The notes under the pieces are model-generated. The model saw only the letters and a program-made list of their open reading frames with translations, made no database searches and was not told the origin of the DNA. Made by a program: the position numbers and the translations under genes. Of a stretch of 64,000 bases of DNA, positions 28,478 to 36,069 are shown piece by piece (the first letter of the stretch is position 1; every line of letters begins with the position of its first letter). The stretch is from Mariniflexile sp. AS56. GTDB lineage: Bacteria > Bacteroidota > Bacteroidia > Flavobacteriales > Flavobacteriaceae. The stretch spans positions 124,001-188,000 of the forward strand of contig NZ_JAUPED010000008.1 in the NCBI RefSeq assembly GCF_030552475.1. The letters are read 5' to 3'.

Positions 28478-29119
28478 ATGTCAGGAATTTTAGACTTATT
28501 AAACAGCGACCTAGGAAAAACTATTATTAATGGTGTTTCAAGTCAAACCAATCAACCAGAGAACAAAACACAAGAAGTATTAACTATGGCATTACCCGTG
28601 TTAATGCAAGCTATGAAACGAAATGCATCAACACCACAAGGTGCTAAAGGCTTATTAGGCGCTTTAAACAGCGGCAAGCACGATGGTAGTATTTTAGATA
28701 ATTTAGGCGGTTTATTTGGTGGCGGTGTAGATTCTAATGTTCTAGATGATGGTAGTAAAATTTTAGGACATGTATTAGGTGGTAAGCAAAAGCAAGTAGA
28801 AAATACAATAGGCGCAAAAGCAGGCATGGATGCTGGATCGGTAGCACAAATACTAAAAGTAGCTGCACCTATAGTTATGGGCATGCTAAGTAGTCAAGCA
28901 AAAAAAGACAATGTAAATAGCGCGAATGGCATCGAAACTTTATTAGGTGGCTTATTAAGTGGCAACTCCGCTTCAAACGAACAAAGTTTCTTAGAATCTA
29001 TTTTAGATGCAGATGGTGATGGTAGTGTTATTGATGATGTTGCTGGTATGGTTTTAGGTGGTGACAAAAAGAAAGGCGGACTTGGTGGTTTACTAGGTGG
29101 TCTTTTTGGAGGTAAATAA
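28478..29119 (+). CDS. DUF937 family glycine-rich protein
   Basis: A 213-residue protein beginning MSGILDLLNSDLGKTIINGV with ALPVLMQAMKRN near 38-49, the usual DUF937 opening. Gly/Leu-rich segments recur (LGGLFGGG, LLGGLLSG, ending GLGGLLGGLFGGK). An aspartate-rich loop DADGDGSVIDD at 177-187 resembles an EF-hand or dockerin-type calcium site. There is no signal peptide or membrane segment. The function of DUF937 is unknown. It sits between terminators, so it is a separate transcript. Confidence 0.85.
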   Translation: MSGILDLLNSDLGKTIINGVSSQTNQPENKTQEVLTMALPVLMQAMKRNASTPQGAKGLLGALNSGKHDGSILDNLGGLFGGGVDSNVLDDGSKILGHVLGGKQKQVENTIGAKAGMDAGSVAQILKVAAPIVMGMLSSQAKKDNVNSANGIETLLGGLLSGNSASNEQSFLESILDADGDGSVIDDVAGMVLGGDKKKGGLGGLLGGLFGGK

Positions 29120-29141
29120 AAACAACCTTAGATATAAACTT

Positions 29142-29176
29142 AAAACGTCAAACTTCCATGTTTGACGTTTTTTTTT
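29142..29176 (+). terminator. Terminator after the DUF937 gene
   Basis: A perfect 12-bp stem AAAACGTCAAAC/GTTTGACGTTTT (29142-29153, 29160-29171) with a 6-base loop is followed by a T-run to 29176. Confidence 0.93.
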
Positions 29177-29296
29177 GTTAAACCATTTCAAAAACAATCT
29201 TTTAAGGAATGGTTTTTGTAATTTTAAGTATCATATCGAGACGCTTTTACTTGTTCCTGAGAATAAGATTTGGCATCCACTTTAAAACGAAACTAA

Positions 29297-29734
29297 ATGA
29301 AATCACTTATAGCCATTCTACTCATTTGCGGTTTTGCCATAAGTTGCAACACTACAAAGCCTGTTACAACCAACAAAAACGAGACGCTTGAAAACACAAA
29401 GTACAGCGACACGGTAAGTATTGCAAACGATGAGCTAGAATACGAAATCATTATTATAGAACCTGGGTTTAATTCTTGGTTAGCAAGTAGAGCCAAACCT
29501 GAGGGCTTTTATTCCCAAAGTTATTTAGAAAACAGAAATTATATCTATGTAATTGAATGGAATAGTCGTGTTTTACAACCGCAACGCTTTAACCCAAGTT
29601 TGTACGAAATGCAAATAGATTATCGCACAGGTATAGATTACGGTTACGAGGTTAATTACAAACTTTATAACTACTTTATCTATTTCCAATTAACCTATAA
29701 ACAACAATTAGCTGGATTTGTTCCTCGAATTTAA
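29297..29734 (+). CDS. DUF6146 family lipoprotein
   Basis: A 145-residue lipoprotein with signal peptide and lipobox FAISC (Cys17). The conserved core reads YEIIIIEPGFNSWLAS and IDYGYEVNYKLYNYFIYFQLTYKQQ, a mostly beta, aromatic-rich region seen in the DUF6146 family of Flavobacteriia. The function is unknown; the location should be the outer-membrane inner leaflet or the surface. It starts a closely spaced plus-strand group with DUF6787, the His-rich protein and the TonB receptor, which suggests a shared envelope role. Confidence 0.8.
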   Translation: MKSLIAILLICGFAISCNTTKPVTTNKNETLENTKYSDTVSIANDELEYEIIIIEPGFNSWLASRAKPEGFYSQSYLENRNYIYVIEWNSRVLQPQRFNPSLYEMQIDYRTGIDYGYEVNYKLYNYFIYFQLTYKQQLAGFVPRI

Positions 29735-29771
29735 AACTCTTTTAGTTACTTTTGCACTTTAAATAAAGCTT

Positions 29772-30074
29772 GTGGAAAAATTAAAAGAACGTTGGGGTAT
29801 CGAACAGAACTGGGAAATCATCATGATTCTTATTGTATTTACTGTAACTGGCTCTACGGCTTCATTTATAGGAAAGCCTATTTTACACTATTTAAATATC
29901 ACTTCTGAAAGTTTTGGATCTCTTGGCTATTGGGTAACTCGCATTGTTTTACTATTCATAATGTATCAATTTATGCTTGTTTTTTTTGGTTGGTTATTTG
30001 GACAACACAAATTTTTCTGGAATTTTGAAAAAAAGATGCTAAGACGTATTGGACTAAAACGTTTAGTCGATTAG
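29772..30074 (+). CDS. DUF6787 family inner-membrane protein
   Basis: A 100-residue protein with two membrane segments at about 15-35 and 52-76, a WGIEQNWEI start and a basic C-terminus (KKMLRRIGLKRLVD). It matches DUF6787. The GTG start at 29772 is the only good start. Its stop TAG shares its last base with the GTG start of the next gene, so the two are translationally coupled. The function is unknown. Confidence 0.75.
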   Translation: MEKLKERWGIEQNWEIIMILIVFTVTGSTASFIGKPILHYLNITSESFGSLGYWVTRIVLLFIMYQFMLVFFGWLFGQHKFFWNFEKKMLRRIGLKRLVD

Positions 30075-30406
30075 TGCAAAAAACAAAGGAACATATCGCC
30101 TTTAAAACAGCAACATTACTCGTAGTATTATTTTTACTTATACCTACAGCTACTAAGTTTGCTCATATATTCTCTCACCATAAACATGATATTTGTTTGG
30201 GTGAAAAGTCTACACACCTGCATGAAATTAATACAGATTGTGACTTTTACAAATTCAAATTAAGCCATTCTTATACCTTTACTTTTTTCAATATTGAATT
30301 AATTTCTCCTAAAGAAATTACTTTAGATAGTATTTCTCAATATCAATTTTTAAGTAAGTTTCAACGTTTACAAACGGCACTTCGGGGCCCTCCTTCTTTA
30401 GTTTAA
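30074..30406 (+). CDS. Small His/Cys-rich membrane-anchored protein
   Basis: A 110-residue protein with one hydrophobic segment at 12-28 and a putative periplasmic region rich in possible metal ligands: His31, His35, His36, His38, Cys41, His48, His50 and Cys56 (HIFSHHKHDIC...THLHE...DCDFYKF). The GTG start overlaps the stop of the DUF6787 gene. Similar His/Cys proteins with a DCDFYKF signature precede TonB receptor genes in Flavobacteriia in my recollection. I infer metal binding or sensing together with the receptor 90 bp downstream. This is not a named family that I can recall. Confidence 0.6.
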   Translation: MQKTKEHIAFKTATLLVVLFLLIPTATKFAHIFSHHKHDICLGEKSTHLHEINTDCDFYKFKLSHSYTFTFFNIELISPKEITLDSISQYQFLSKFQRLQTALRGPPSLV

Positions 30407-30460
30407 TAACTACATACTCTGAAAACTTTTTCAGTAATAAAACATTATTAAATTAATCTG

Positions 30461-30477
30461 TTTCCGTTTAACGGAAA
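30461..30477 (+). promoter_or_regulatory. 17-bp palindrome before the second TonB receptor gene
   Basis: TTTCCGTT-T-AACGGAAA is an exact 8-1-8 inverted repeat ending 20 bases before the receptor ATG (30497). It could be an operator for a metal-sensing repressor or an mRNA hairpin. No T-run follows, so it is not a terminator. Confidence 0.45.
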
Positions 30478-30496
30478 TGAAAACATCTTTTTATAC

Positions 30497-32707
30497 ATGA
30501 AATTATTTTTGAATGTGTTGCTATTTCTAGCAATCACAAACTCATACGCCCAAAATTCAATACAAGGAACCGTTGTTGATGCCAACACAAAACAAGGCTT
30601 GGTATATGCTAACGTCTATTTCTCTGAAGTAGAAAAAGGCACATCTACCAATGAAAATGGTGATTTCTCATTAGAAAACATACCTGCTGGCCATTACAAA
30701 GTAGTCGTTTCAATTCTGGGTTACGAAACAAAATCCGTCAACCTAAACATTCCGAATACAACCACTATTCAAATAAGTTTAACACCTTCCGCAATTGAAA
30801 TGGAAGCCATTATAGTATCTACTCCGTTCCACAAACTTCAAAGTGAAAATGTTATGAAGGTAGAGCATGAAACTGTAAAAAACTTAAAAGCCAACGGCGC
30901 TGTAAATTTATCAGATGGTATTACCAATATTGCTGGCGTAGAAAGCGTGACCACTGGTTTAGGTATTGGCAAACCCGTAATTCGTGGTTTAAGTTCTAAT
31001 CGTGTTTTGGTTTATGCGCAAGGTGTACGCTTGGAAAACCAACAATTTGGTGACGAACATGGTTTAGGACTTAGCGACTCTGGTATTGAAAGTGTTGAAG
31101 TTATTAAAGGCCCTGCTTCCCTACTTTATGGTAGTGATGCGCTTGGTGGCGTTCTGTATTTAAATCCTGAAAAATTTGCACAAAACAACACTTATAATGC
31201 CGATTTCAATGGTAATTACTACAGCAATACCCAAGGGTTTAGCACCAATGCAGGTTACAAAACATCAGACGATCATTTTAAATTTTTGTTCCGCGGAAGC
31301 CTAACCGAACATGCCGATTACAAAACAAACAACTATAGAGTTACCAATACGCGTTTTAAAGAGCATGATTTTAAGGCAGGCGTTGGCTACCAAAACCATG
31401 ATTTTAAAACTGAATTTCGTTATAACGTAAACAATTCAAAATTAGGAATCCCTGAAGGAATTGGTGAACAATCTACCTTAAAAACACCTTTACTACCTTT
31501 TCAGAATATTACCAATCATTTGTTTAGTTCGAAATCGACGCTATTCCTAAATAATTCACGATTAGATATCAATTTAGGCTATATCTATAATGATAGAAAA
31601 GAATTTGAAGAGCATCATGAGGAAGAAGAAGAAGAAGAAGAAGAGCATTCAGATGAAATTTTGGAAGCTGCCTTACATATGAAACTAAAAACAGCGAATT
31701 ATGATGTGAAGTACAACTTACCAAAACTGGGAAGGTTTGAAACTATTGTTGGTCTACAAGGCATGAACCAAGTGAATACCAATTATGGTGAAGAGCAATT
31801 AATTCCAGATGCTACAACAAACGATGTTGGTGTTTTAGCTACTTCACATATCCATTTTGACAAAGCCGATGTGCAATTGGGTGCTAGATATGACAACCGA
31901 TCTATCGATGTTAGTTCGGGCTTACAAAAAGACTTTAATAGTTTTAATGGTGCTTTAGGTGTTAAAACCAATATTTTTAAACAAGTTACAGCCAGAGTAA
32001 ATTTAGCTACCGGCTTTAGAGCTCCCAATTTATCTGAATTAACTTCGGATGGGACACATGAAGGTACCAACCGTTACGAAATTGGTAACAGCAGTTTAAA
32101 AAGTGAGCAAAATTTTCAAACAGATATTGCTTTAGAATTTAAAAACGACCATGTTGAGTTTTTCGTAAACGGATTTTATAACAAAATAAATAACTACATT
32201 TATTTATCACCTAACGGAACAGAAATAGACACAGACCCCGTTTATGTGTATCTACAAAATGATGCCAATTTATATGGTGGTGAAATTGGTTTACACATAC
32301 ACCCACACCCACTAGATTGGTTACATATAGAATCGAGTTTTGAAACCGTTACTGGAAAACAAGACAATGAAAGCTATTTACCTCTAATCCCAGCAAATTC
32401 ATTAACTAATATTTTAAGAATTGAATTTGAAAAACCGTGGTTAAAAAAGGGCTATTCGTTTATAAAAGTCACAAATACATTTAGTCAAAAAAATGTAAGT
32501 ACTTTTGAAACAAACACGCTAGGATACACGTTATTAAGTGCAGGCCTTGGTGGGAGTTTTAACCTATTTAAAAAGGAAGCTACCTTTACCTTATCGGGGA
32601 CAAACTTAACGAACAAAACCTACATCAATCACCTATCACGCTTAAAACCTGATGGTGTTTTTAATATGGGCACCAATATCATTATTGGACTCAATTATAA
32701 TTTGTAA
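30497..32707 (+). CDS. TonB-dependent receptor with acidic His loop, likely metal-related
   Basis: A 736-residue outer-membrane receptor. The signal peptide is about 1-19, a CarboxypepD_reg-like domain about 20-105, and the plug about 115-225 (VIRGLSSNRVLVYAQGVRLE, KGPASLLYGSDALGG), followed by a barrel that ends LNYNL. At 371-387 an extracellular-loop-like insert EEHHEEEEEEEEEHSDE lies in the barrel. Together with the His-rich protein upstream it suggests capture of a divalent metal such as zinc or copper, as in several TonB receptors with His/Asp/Glu-rich loops. This is inference; the substrate could be a chelate. A (GAA)7GAG run encodes part of the loop. Confidence 0.9.
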   Translation: MKLFLNVLLFLAITNSYAQNSIQGTVVDANTKQGLVYANVYFSEVEKGTSTNENGDFSLENIPAGHYKVVVSILGYETKSVNLNIPNTTTIQISLTPSAIEMEAIIVSTPFHKLQSENVMKVEHETVKNLKANGAVNLSDGITNIAGVESVTTGLGIGKPVIRGLSSNRVLVYAQGVRLENQQFGDEHGLGLSDSGIESVEVIKGPASLLYGSDALGGVLYLNPEKFAQNNTYNADFNGNYYSNTQGFSTNAGYKTSDDHFKFLFRGSLTEHADYKTNNYRVTNTRFKEHDFKAGVGYQNHDFKTEFRYNVNNSKLGIPEGIGEQSTLKTPLLPFQNITNHLFSSKSTLFLNNSRLDINLGYIYNDRKEFEEHHEEEEEEEEEHSDEILEAALHMKLKTANYDVKYNLPKLGRFETIVGLQGMNQVNTNYGEEQLIPDATTNDVGVLATSHIHFDKADVQLGARYDNRSIDVSSGLQKDFNSFNGALGVKTNIFKQVTARVNLATGFRAPNLSELTSDGTHEGTNRYEIGNSSLKSEQNFQTDIALEFKNDHVEFFVNGFYNKINNYIYLSPNGTEIDTDPVYVYLQNDANLYGGEIGLHIHPHPLDWLHIESSFETVTGKQDNESYLPLIPANSLTNILRIEFEKPWLKKGYSFIKVTNTFSQKNVSTFETNTLGYTLLSAGLGGSFNLFKKEATFTLSGTNLTNKTYINHLSRLKPDGVFNMGTNIIIGLNYNL
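31622..31645 (+). repeat. (GAA)n microsatellite inside the receptor gene
   Basis: Seven GAA units plus GAG encode Glu376-Glu383 of the acidic loop. Changes in copy number would lengthen or shorten the loop in frame. Confidence 0.9.
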
Positions 32708-32713
32708 AAACTT

Positions 32714-32746
32714 AAAATCCCTTTCAAATTTGAAAGGGATTTTTTT
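32714..32746 (+). terminator. Palindromic terminator after the second TonB receptor gene
   Basis: A 30-bp perfect palindrome, AAAATCCCTTTCAAA/TTTGAAAGGGATTTT (32714-32743), runs into T to 32746. It overlaps the stop codon of the convergent minus-strand gene. Confidence 0.9.
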
Positions 32747-33029
32747 ACTTCTTAATATCTACAACACCTTTATCTTTAGCAAACACATAGGTGTAAATCC
32801 ACATGAGTGTAAACGTTGGTATCACATCAAAACCGGGTAAAGCTTCTTCAACAAAGTTTATAACACCCGCTATTTTTCCTGGTTTTCCTTTATAAAGTTT
32901 AGTCATTAACCAACCCGAAAGTGGTGCCCAAACAATATCTGAAAACTCACCAATACCTGGGATGATAAAAGACACATATCCCAAGGCATCAAAAAGAATT
33001 CCTAATGCTAATTTTTTATATTTATTCAT
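32745..33029 (-). CDS. Small conserved integral membrane protein, 94 aa
   Basis: A 94-residue protein with a hydrophobic helix at about 10-27 (LFDALGYVSFIIPGIG), a second hydrophobic region around 33-43 and a third near 69-84 (PTFTLMWIYTYVFA). The segments PGIGEFSDIVWAPLSGWLMTK and VEEALPGFDVIP look conserved and resemble small hypothetical proteins seen across Bacteroidota. I do not recognise a named family. It lies 45 bp after the folE stop on the same strand and may share its transcript. Confidence 0.65.
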   Translation of the reverse strand: MNKYKKLALGILFDALGYVSFIIPGIGEFSDIVWAPLSGWLMTKLYKGKPGKIAGVINFVEEALPGFDVIPTFTLMWIYTYVFAKDKGVVDIKK

Positions 33030-33074
33030 TCAATCGTTTTATTATTTCAAAAGAAACAAAAAACATACCACAAA

Positions 33075-33662
33075 CTACTTCCCTATTAATTTCAAAAATT
33101 CATTTCTAGTTTCACTTTTCTCAAACTGACCACGAAAGCCCGATGTCGTAGTTACCGAGTTTTGTTTTTGTACACCACGCATCATCATACACATATGCGA
33201 CGCTTCAATAACAACCGCAACACCTTGAGGCTTTAAAGTATCATTAATACAATCTAAAATTTGTTCTGTTAAGCGCTCTTGAACTTGCAAGCGACGTGAA
33301 AACACATCGACAATTCTAGGTAATTTACTCAAACCTACAATGTGACCATTTGGAATATAAGCTATATGTGCTTTTCCAAAAAAAGGTAAAATATGGTGCT
33401 CGCAAAGGGAATACAACTCAATATCCTTCACAATAACCATTTCGTTATAACTCTCTTTAAACATAGCACTTTTAAGAATCTCAACAGGGTCTTGATGGTA
33501 TCCTTGCGTTAAAAATTGCATGGCTTTTGCTGCGCGTTCTGGTGTTTTTAGCAAACCGTCACGCTCTGTATTTTCACCTAAATCTTCAATAATGTTTTTG
33601 TATCTATCTTTCACATCATCGGTAACCTGCATATTATATTCTTCGAACTTTTTGTATGGCAT
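33075..33662 (-). CDS. folE: GTP cyclohydrolase I FolE
   Basis: FolE converts GTP to 7,8-dihydroneopterin triphosphate for folate and pterin synthesis. In the 195-residue form starting at 33662 the zinc ligands are Cys87, His90 ([10 protein letters not shown]) and Cys158 ([10 protein letters not shown]), and the GFRGQF region closes the active site. A start at 33707 would add 15 hydrophobic, unconserved residues, so I use the later ATG. The gene is divergent from the LolD-like ATPase gene. Confidence 0.96.
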   Translation of the reverse strand: MPYKKFEEYNMQVTDDVKDRYKNIIEDLGENTERDGLLKTPERAAKAMQFLTQGYHQDPVEILKSAMFKESYNEMVIVKDIELYSLCEHHILPFFGKAHIAYIPNGHIVGLSKLPRIVDVFSRRLQVQERLTEQILDCINDTLKPQGVAVVIEASHMCMMMRGVQKQNSVTTTSGFRGQFEKSETRNEFLKLIGK

Positions 33663-33777
33663 TTTTCCTATTTTTCTAATACTAAATATAAAGTATAAAT
33701 AGGACATAGCAATAAAAACAATTCTTAATTGTACAGCACACCTTAAAGTAGTATTTTCACGCTATTATTTTATAGTT

Positions 33778-34440
33778 ATGATTCAAGCAAAAAATATTCA
33801 TAAATTTTATAAGGATTTAGAAGTTCTTAAAGGCGTTGACATTCATGTACAAAAGGGCGAAGTTGTTTCCATTGTAGGTGCTTCGGGTGCAGGAAAAACA
33901 ACCTTATTGCAAATTTTAGGAACTTTAGATAGAGCCTCTTCCAAAGAAGATTATGAACTCACTATTAACAATATTAGCATTAACGGACTTAACGATAAAG
34001 CCTTAGCTAAATTTAGAAATGAGCATATTGGTTTTATTTTTCAATTTCATCAATTATTGCCTGAATTCACTGCTCTGGAAAACACCTGCTTGCCTGCTTT
34101 TATAAAAGGCACCAAGAAAGCTGATGCCGAAAAACGCGCTAAAGAATTATTAGACTTTTTAGGATTATCACACCGTTACCACCACAAACCAAACGAGCTT
34201 TCTGGAGGTGAACAACAACGTGTTGCTGTGGCTAGAGCACTTATAAACAACCCCGATTTAATTTTTGCAGATGAACCTTCTGGGAATCTAGACAGTGAAT
34301 CTGCCGAAAATTTACACAGTTTATTTTTTAAATTACGTGATGAATTTGGCCAAACCTTCGTGATTGTAACACATAATGAAGAGCTTGCCAATTTAGCAGA
34401 CAGAAAATTAGTGATGGTTGATGGGAAAATAGTCGTTTAG
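33778..34440 (+). CDS. LolD-like ABC transporter ATP-binding protein
   Basis: A 220-residue ABC ATPase with Walker [10 protein letters not shown] (38-46 or so), signature LSGGEQQR, Walker B LIFADEP and the switch His in VIVTHNEE. The [15 protein letters not shown] segment places it in the LolD/MacB-like group (ABC-type lipoprotein or antimicrobial export). No LolC/E-type permease is next to it, so the partner is encoded elsewhere. Bacteroidota commonly have such orphan lolD genes. Cytoplasmic face of the inner membrane. Confidence 0.88.
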   Translation: MIQAKNIHKFYKDLEVLKGVDIHVQKGEVVSIVGASGAGKTTLLQILGTLDRASSKEDYELTINNISINGLNDKALAKFRNEHIGFIFQFHQLLPEFTALENTCLPAFIKGTKKADAEKRAKELLDFLGLSHRYHHKPNELSGGEQQRVAVARALINNPDLIFADEPSGNLDSESAENLHSLFFKLRDEFGQTFVIVTHNEELANLADRKLVMVDGKIVV

Positions 34441-34452
34441 GCATTGCGTATA

Positions 34453-35373
34453 TTATACGAACTCCTCAATACCTTTCATTTTTGTTTTAAATATACTTTG
34501 TAGCACATTTAATTCCTTTTTATATTTTAAATCGGTTCTGGAAGCGAAATACAACATGTTTTCTGTACTCACTTTTCCATTCCATATTAACTTAATTTCG
34601 TTTTTGGCAATAGCTTCTTCACATAAAAAATCTGGAACTAAAGCCAAACCGGTATCATTACTTAAACATCTAATAATAGAACTGATATTTGGCAATATAT
34701 AATTAGGTTTAAAGGCAGGGTGATTTTTGAAATTTTCATGCCAAAAACGCCTAAAATGCTCCATCTCGTTAGATGCGCTATACCAGGTATTTAGCTGAAG
34801 TTCTTTTTCAAGTTCTTGCCAATTAGAGTCCTCAATAAGCTTATTTATTACGGTTGTATCGGTTTTAACCCCTGCAATTAAAACGATTCGTTCTTTAGAA
34901 AAAGCCGTATAATCAACTATCGCTTTTTTATCATTTTGTTTTTTCGGAGTAATAACCAAATCAACAATACCATTGTTTAAATCTTTTATTAAATCGGTAT
35001 GATTTCCGAATTTGGCTACCAAATCAAAATTTAATTTAGGAATTTCAGCCTCTATAACAAATTGAAACATCTCAGAACACATACCTATATGCAATGATGG
35101 TTTTTTATCTTGGGTCGTTTTTTTAAAATGTTGTTCGGCAACTTCCAATTTTTCGATAGCTTCTATAATAAACTCATATAAAAACTTCCCTTCTTCTGTC
35201 GGAATCATTTTTCTAGAAGTACGTTCAAATAACTTTTTACCAACATAAGCTTCTAATGCATTTAAATGCACACTGACACCAGGTTGCGATGCATATAAAG
35301 CCACGGAAGCCTTGGTTAAGGTTCCGTTTTCATAAATTTCTTTTAACGTTCTATACCATTCTAAATTCACCAT
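34453..35373 (-). CDS. LysR family transcriptional regulator
   Basis: A 306-residue LTTR. The N-terminal helix-turn-helix covers about 1-60 (LKEIYENGTLTKASVALYASQPGVSVHLNALE), and the effector-binding domain follows from about 90 (HIGMCSEMFQF onward). It is divergent from the MdaB-like reductase gene across 99 bp, the classical arrangement for an LTTR controlling its neighbour. A 5-7-5 inverted repeat at 35409-35425 is a candidate binding site. The inducer is unknown, but quinones or electrophiles would fit the target. Confidence 0.92.
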   Translation of the reverse strand: MVNLEWYRTLKEIYENGTLTKASVALYASQPGVSVHLNALEAYVGKKLFERTSRKMIPTEEGKFLYEFIIEAIEKLEVAEQHFKKTTQDKKPSLHIGMCSEMFQFVIEAEIPKLNFDLVAKFGNHTDLIKDLNNGIVDLVITPKKQNDKKAIVDYTAFSKERIVLIAGVKTDTTVINKLIEDSNWQELEKELQLNTWYSASNEMEHFRRFWHENFKNHPAFKPNYILPNISSIIRCLSNDTGLALVPDFLCEEAIAKNEIKLIWNGKVSTENMLYFASRTDLKYKKELNVLQSIFKTKMKGIEEFV

Positions 35374-35408
35374 AACTATTAATATTGTGATACAAAGGTA
35401 TGATTTAT

Positions 35409-35425
35409 ATTATTTTCATGATAAT
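35409..35425. promoter_or_regulatory. Candidate LysR-type operator ATTAT-N7-ATAAT
   Basis: ATTAT and ATAAT are exact inverted arms separated by seven bases, with the T-N11-A frame typical of LTTR boxes. It overlaps the -33 region of the divergent mdaB-like promoter, and the regulator gene starts 36 bp away. Confidence 0.45.
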
Positions 35426-35436
35426 AAAACCCAGAG

Positions 35437-35444
35437 TATATTTG
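35437..35444 (+). promoter_or_regulatory. Candidate -7 box TATATTTG for the MdaB-like gene
   Basis: This is an exact TAnnTTTG match 29 bases before the ATG at 35473. TTTT at 35413-35416 lies at the -33 spacing and inside the putative LysR box. Confidence 0.5.
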
Positions 35445-35472
35445 CTCGAAATTAGAAATCACACCAAGTAAA

Positions 35473-36069
35473 ATGAAACATATTTTTATAATTAATGGAG
35501 CACATCCATTCGCACATTCCTCTGGACTATTTAACAAAACCATTTTCAATAACTCAATCTCTTATTTTAAAGATTTAGAAGGCTATGAGGTTCAATTCAC
35601 TCAAGTTGGAGACGCATACGACCCGAAAGAAGAGGTTGAAAAATTTAAGTGGGCCGATTTAGTAATTTACCATACGCCTATTTGGTGGTTTCAATTGCCT
35701 TTTGGTTTTAAGAAATACATAGATACTGTTTTCACAGAAGGACACCAAAACGGTATGTATACCAGCGATGGAAGAAGTAGAAACAATCCTGAAATAAATT
35801 ATGGGACAGGTGGGTTAATGAAAGGAACAAAATACATTCTTACCACAAGTTGGAACGCGCCTAAAACCGCATTTACTCTTGAAAATGAGTTTTTTGAGGA
35901 AACAAGCGTAGACCAAGGGGTGATGTTTGGTTTTCATAAAATGAATACTTTTACAGGCATGGAATTACTAGGAACGCACCATTTTCATGATATGGAAAAA
36001 AATGCAAATGTTGCTTTAGAACTAAAAGAATACAACACATTTCTAAATGAGGTTGTTGCTAATTTTTAA
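35473..36069 (+). CDS. mdaB: MdaB-like NADPH-quinone reductase
   Basis: A 198-residue flavodoxin-like protein. The conserved N-terminal IINGAHPFAHSSGLFN FAD/FMN-binding region and the HTPIWWFQLPFGFKKYID segment match the MdaB family of two-electron NAD(P)H:quinone reductases, which limit redox cycling of quinones. It is cytoplasmic. The gene is divergent from a LysR regulator. Its TAA stop shares bases with the stop of the convergent MFS gene, leaving no room for a terminator. The gene symbol follows family similarity, not proven function. Confidence 0.85.
   Translation: MKHIFIINGAHPFAHSSGLFNKTIFNNSISYFKDLEGYEVQFTQVGDAYDPKEEVEKFKWADLVIYHTPIWWFQLPFGFKKYIDTVFTEGHQNGMYTSDGRSRNNPEINYGTGGLMKGTKYILTTSWNAPKTAFTLENEFFEETSVDQGVMFGFHKMNTFTGMELLGTHHFHDMEKNANVALELKEYNTFLNEVVANF

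Noticed and set aside
29209-29391. 60-codon plus-strand frame before the DUF6146 lipoprotein gene
   Set aside because: It overlaps the lipoprotein start in another frame and has no signal or family.
31622-31645. GAA run as a phase-variation switch
   Set aside because: Units are whole codons, so changes would not shift the frame and cannot turn the gene on or off.
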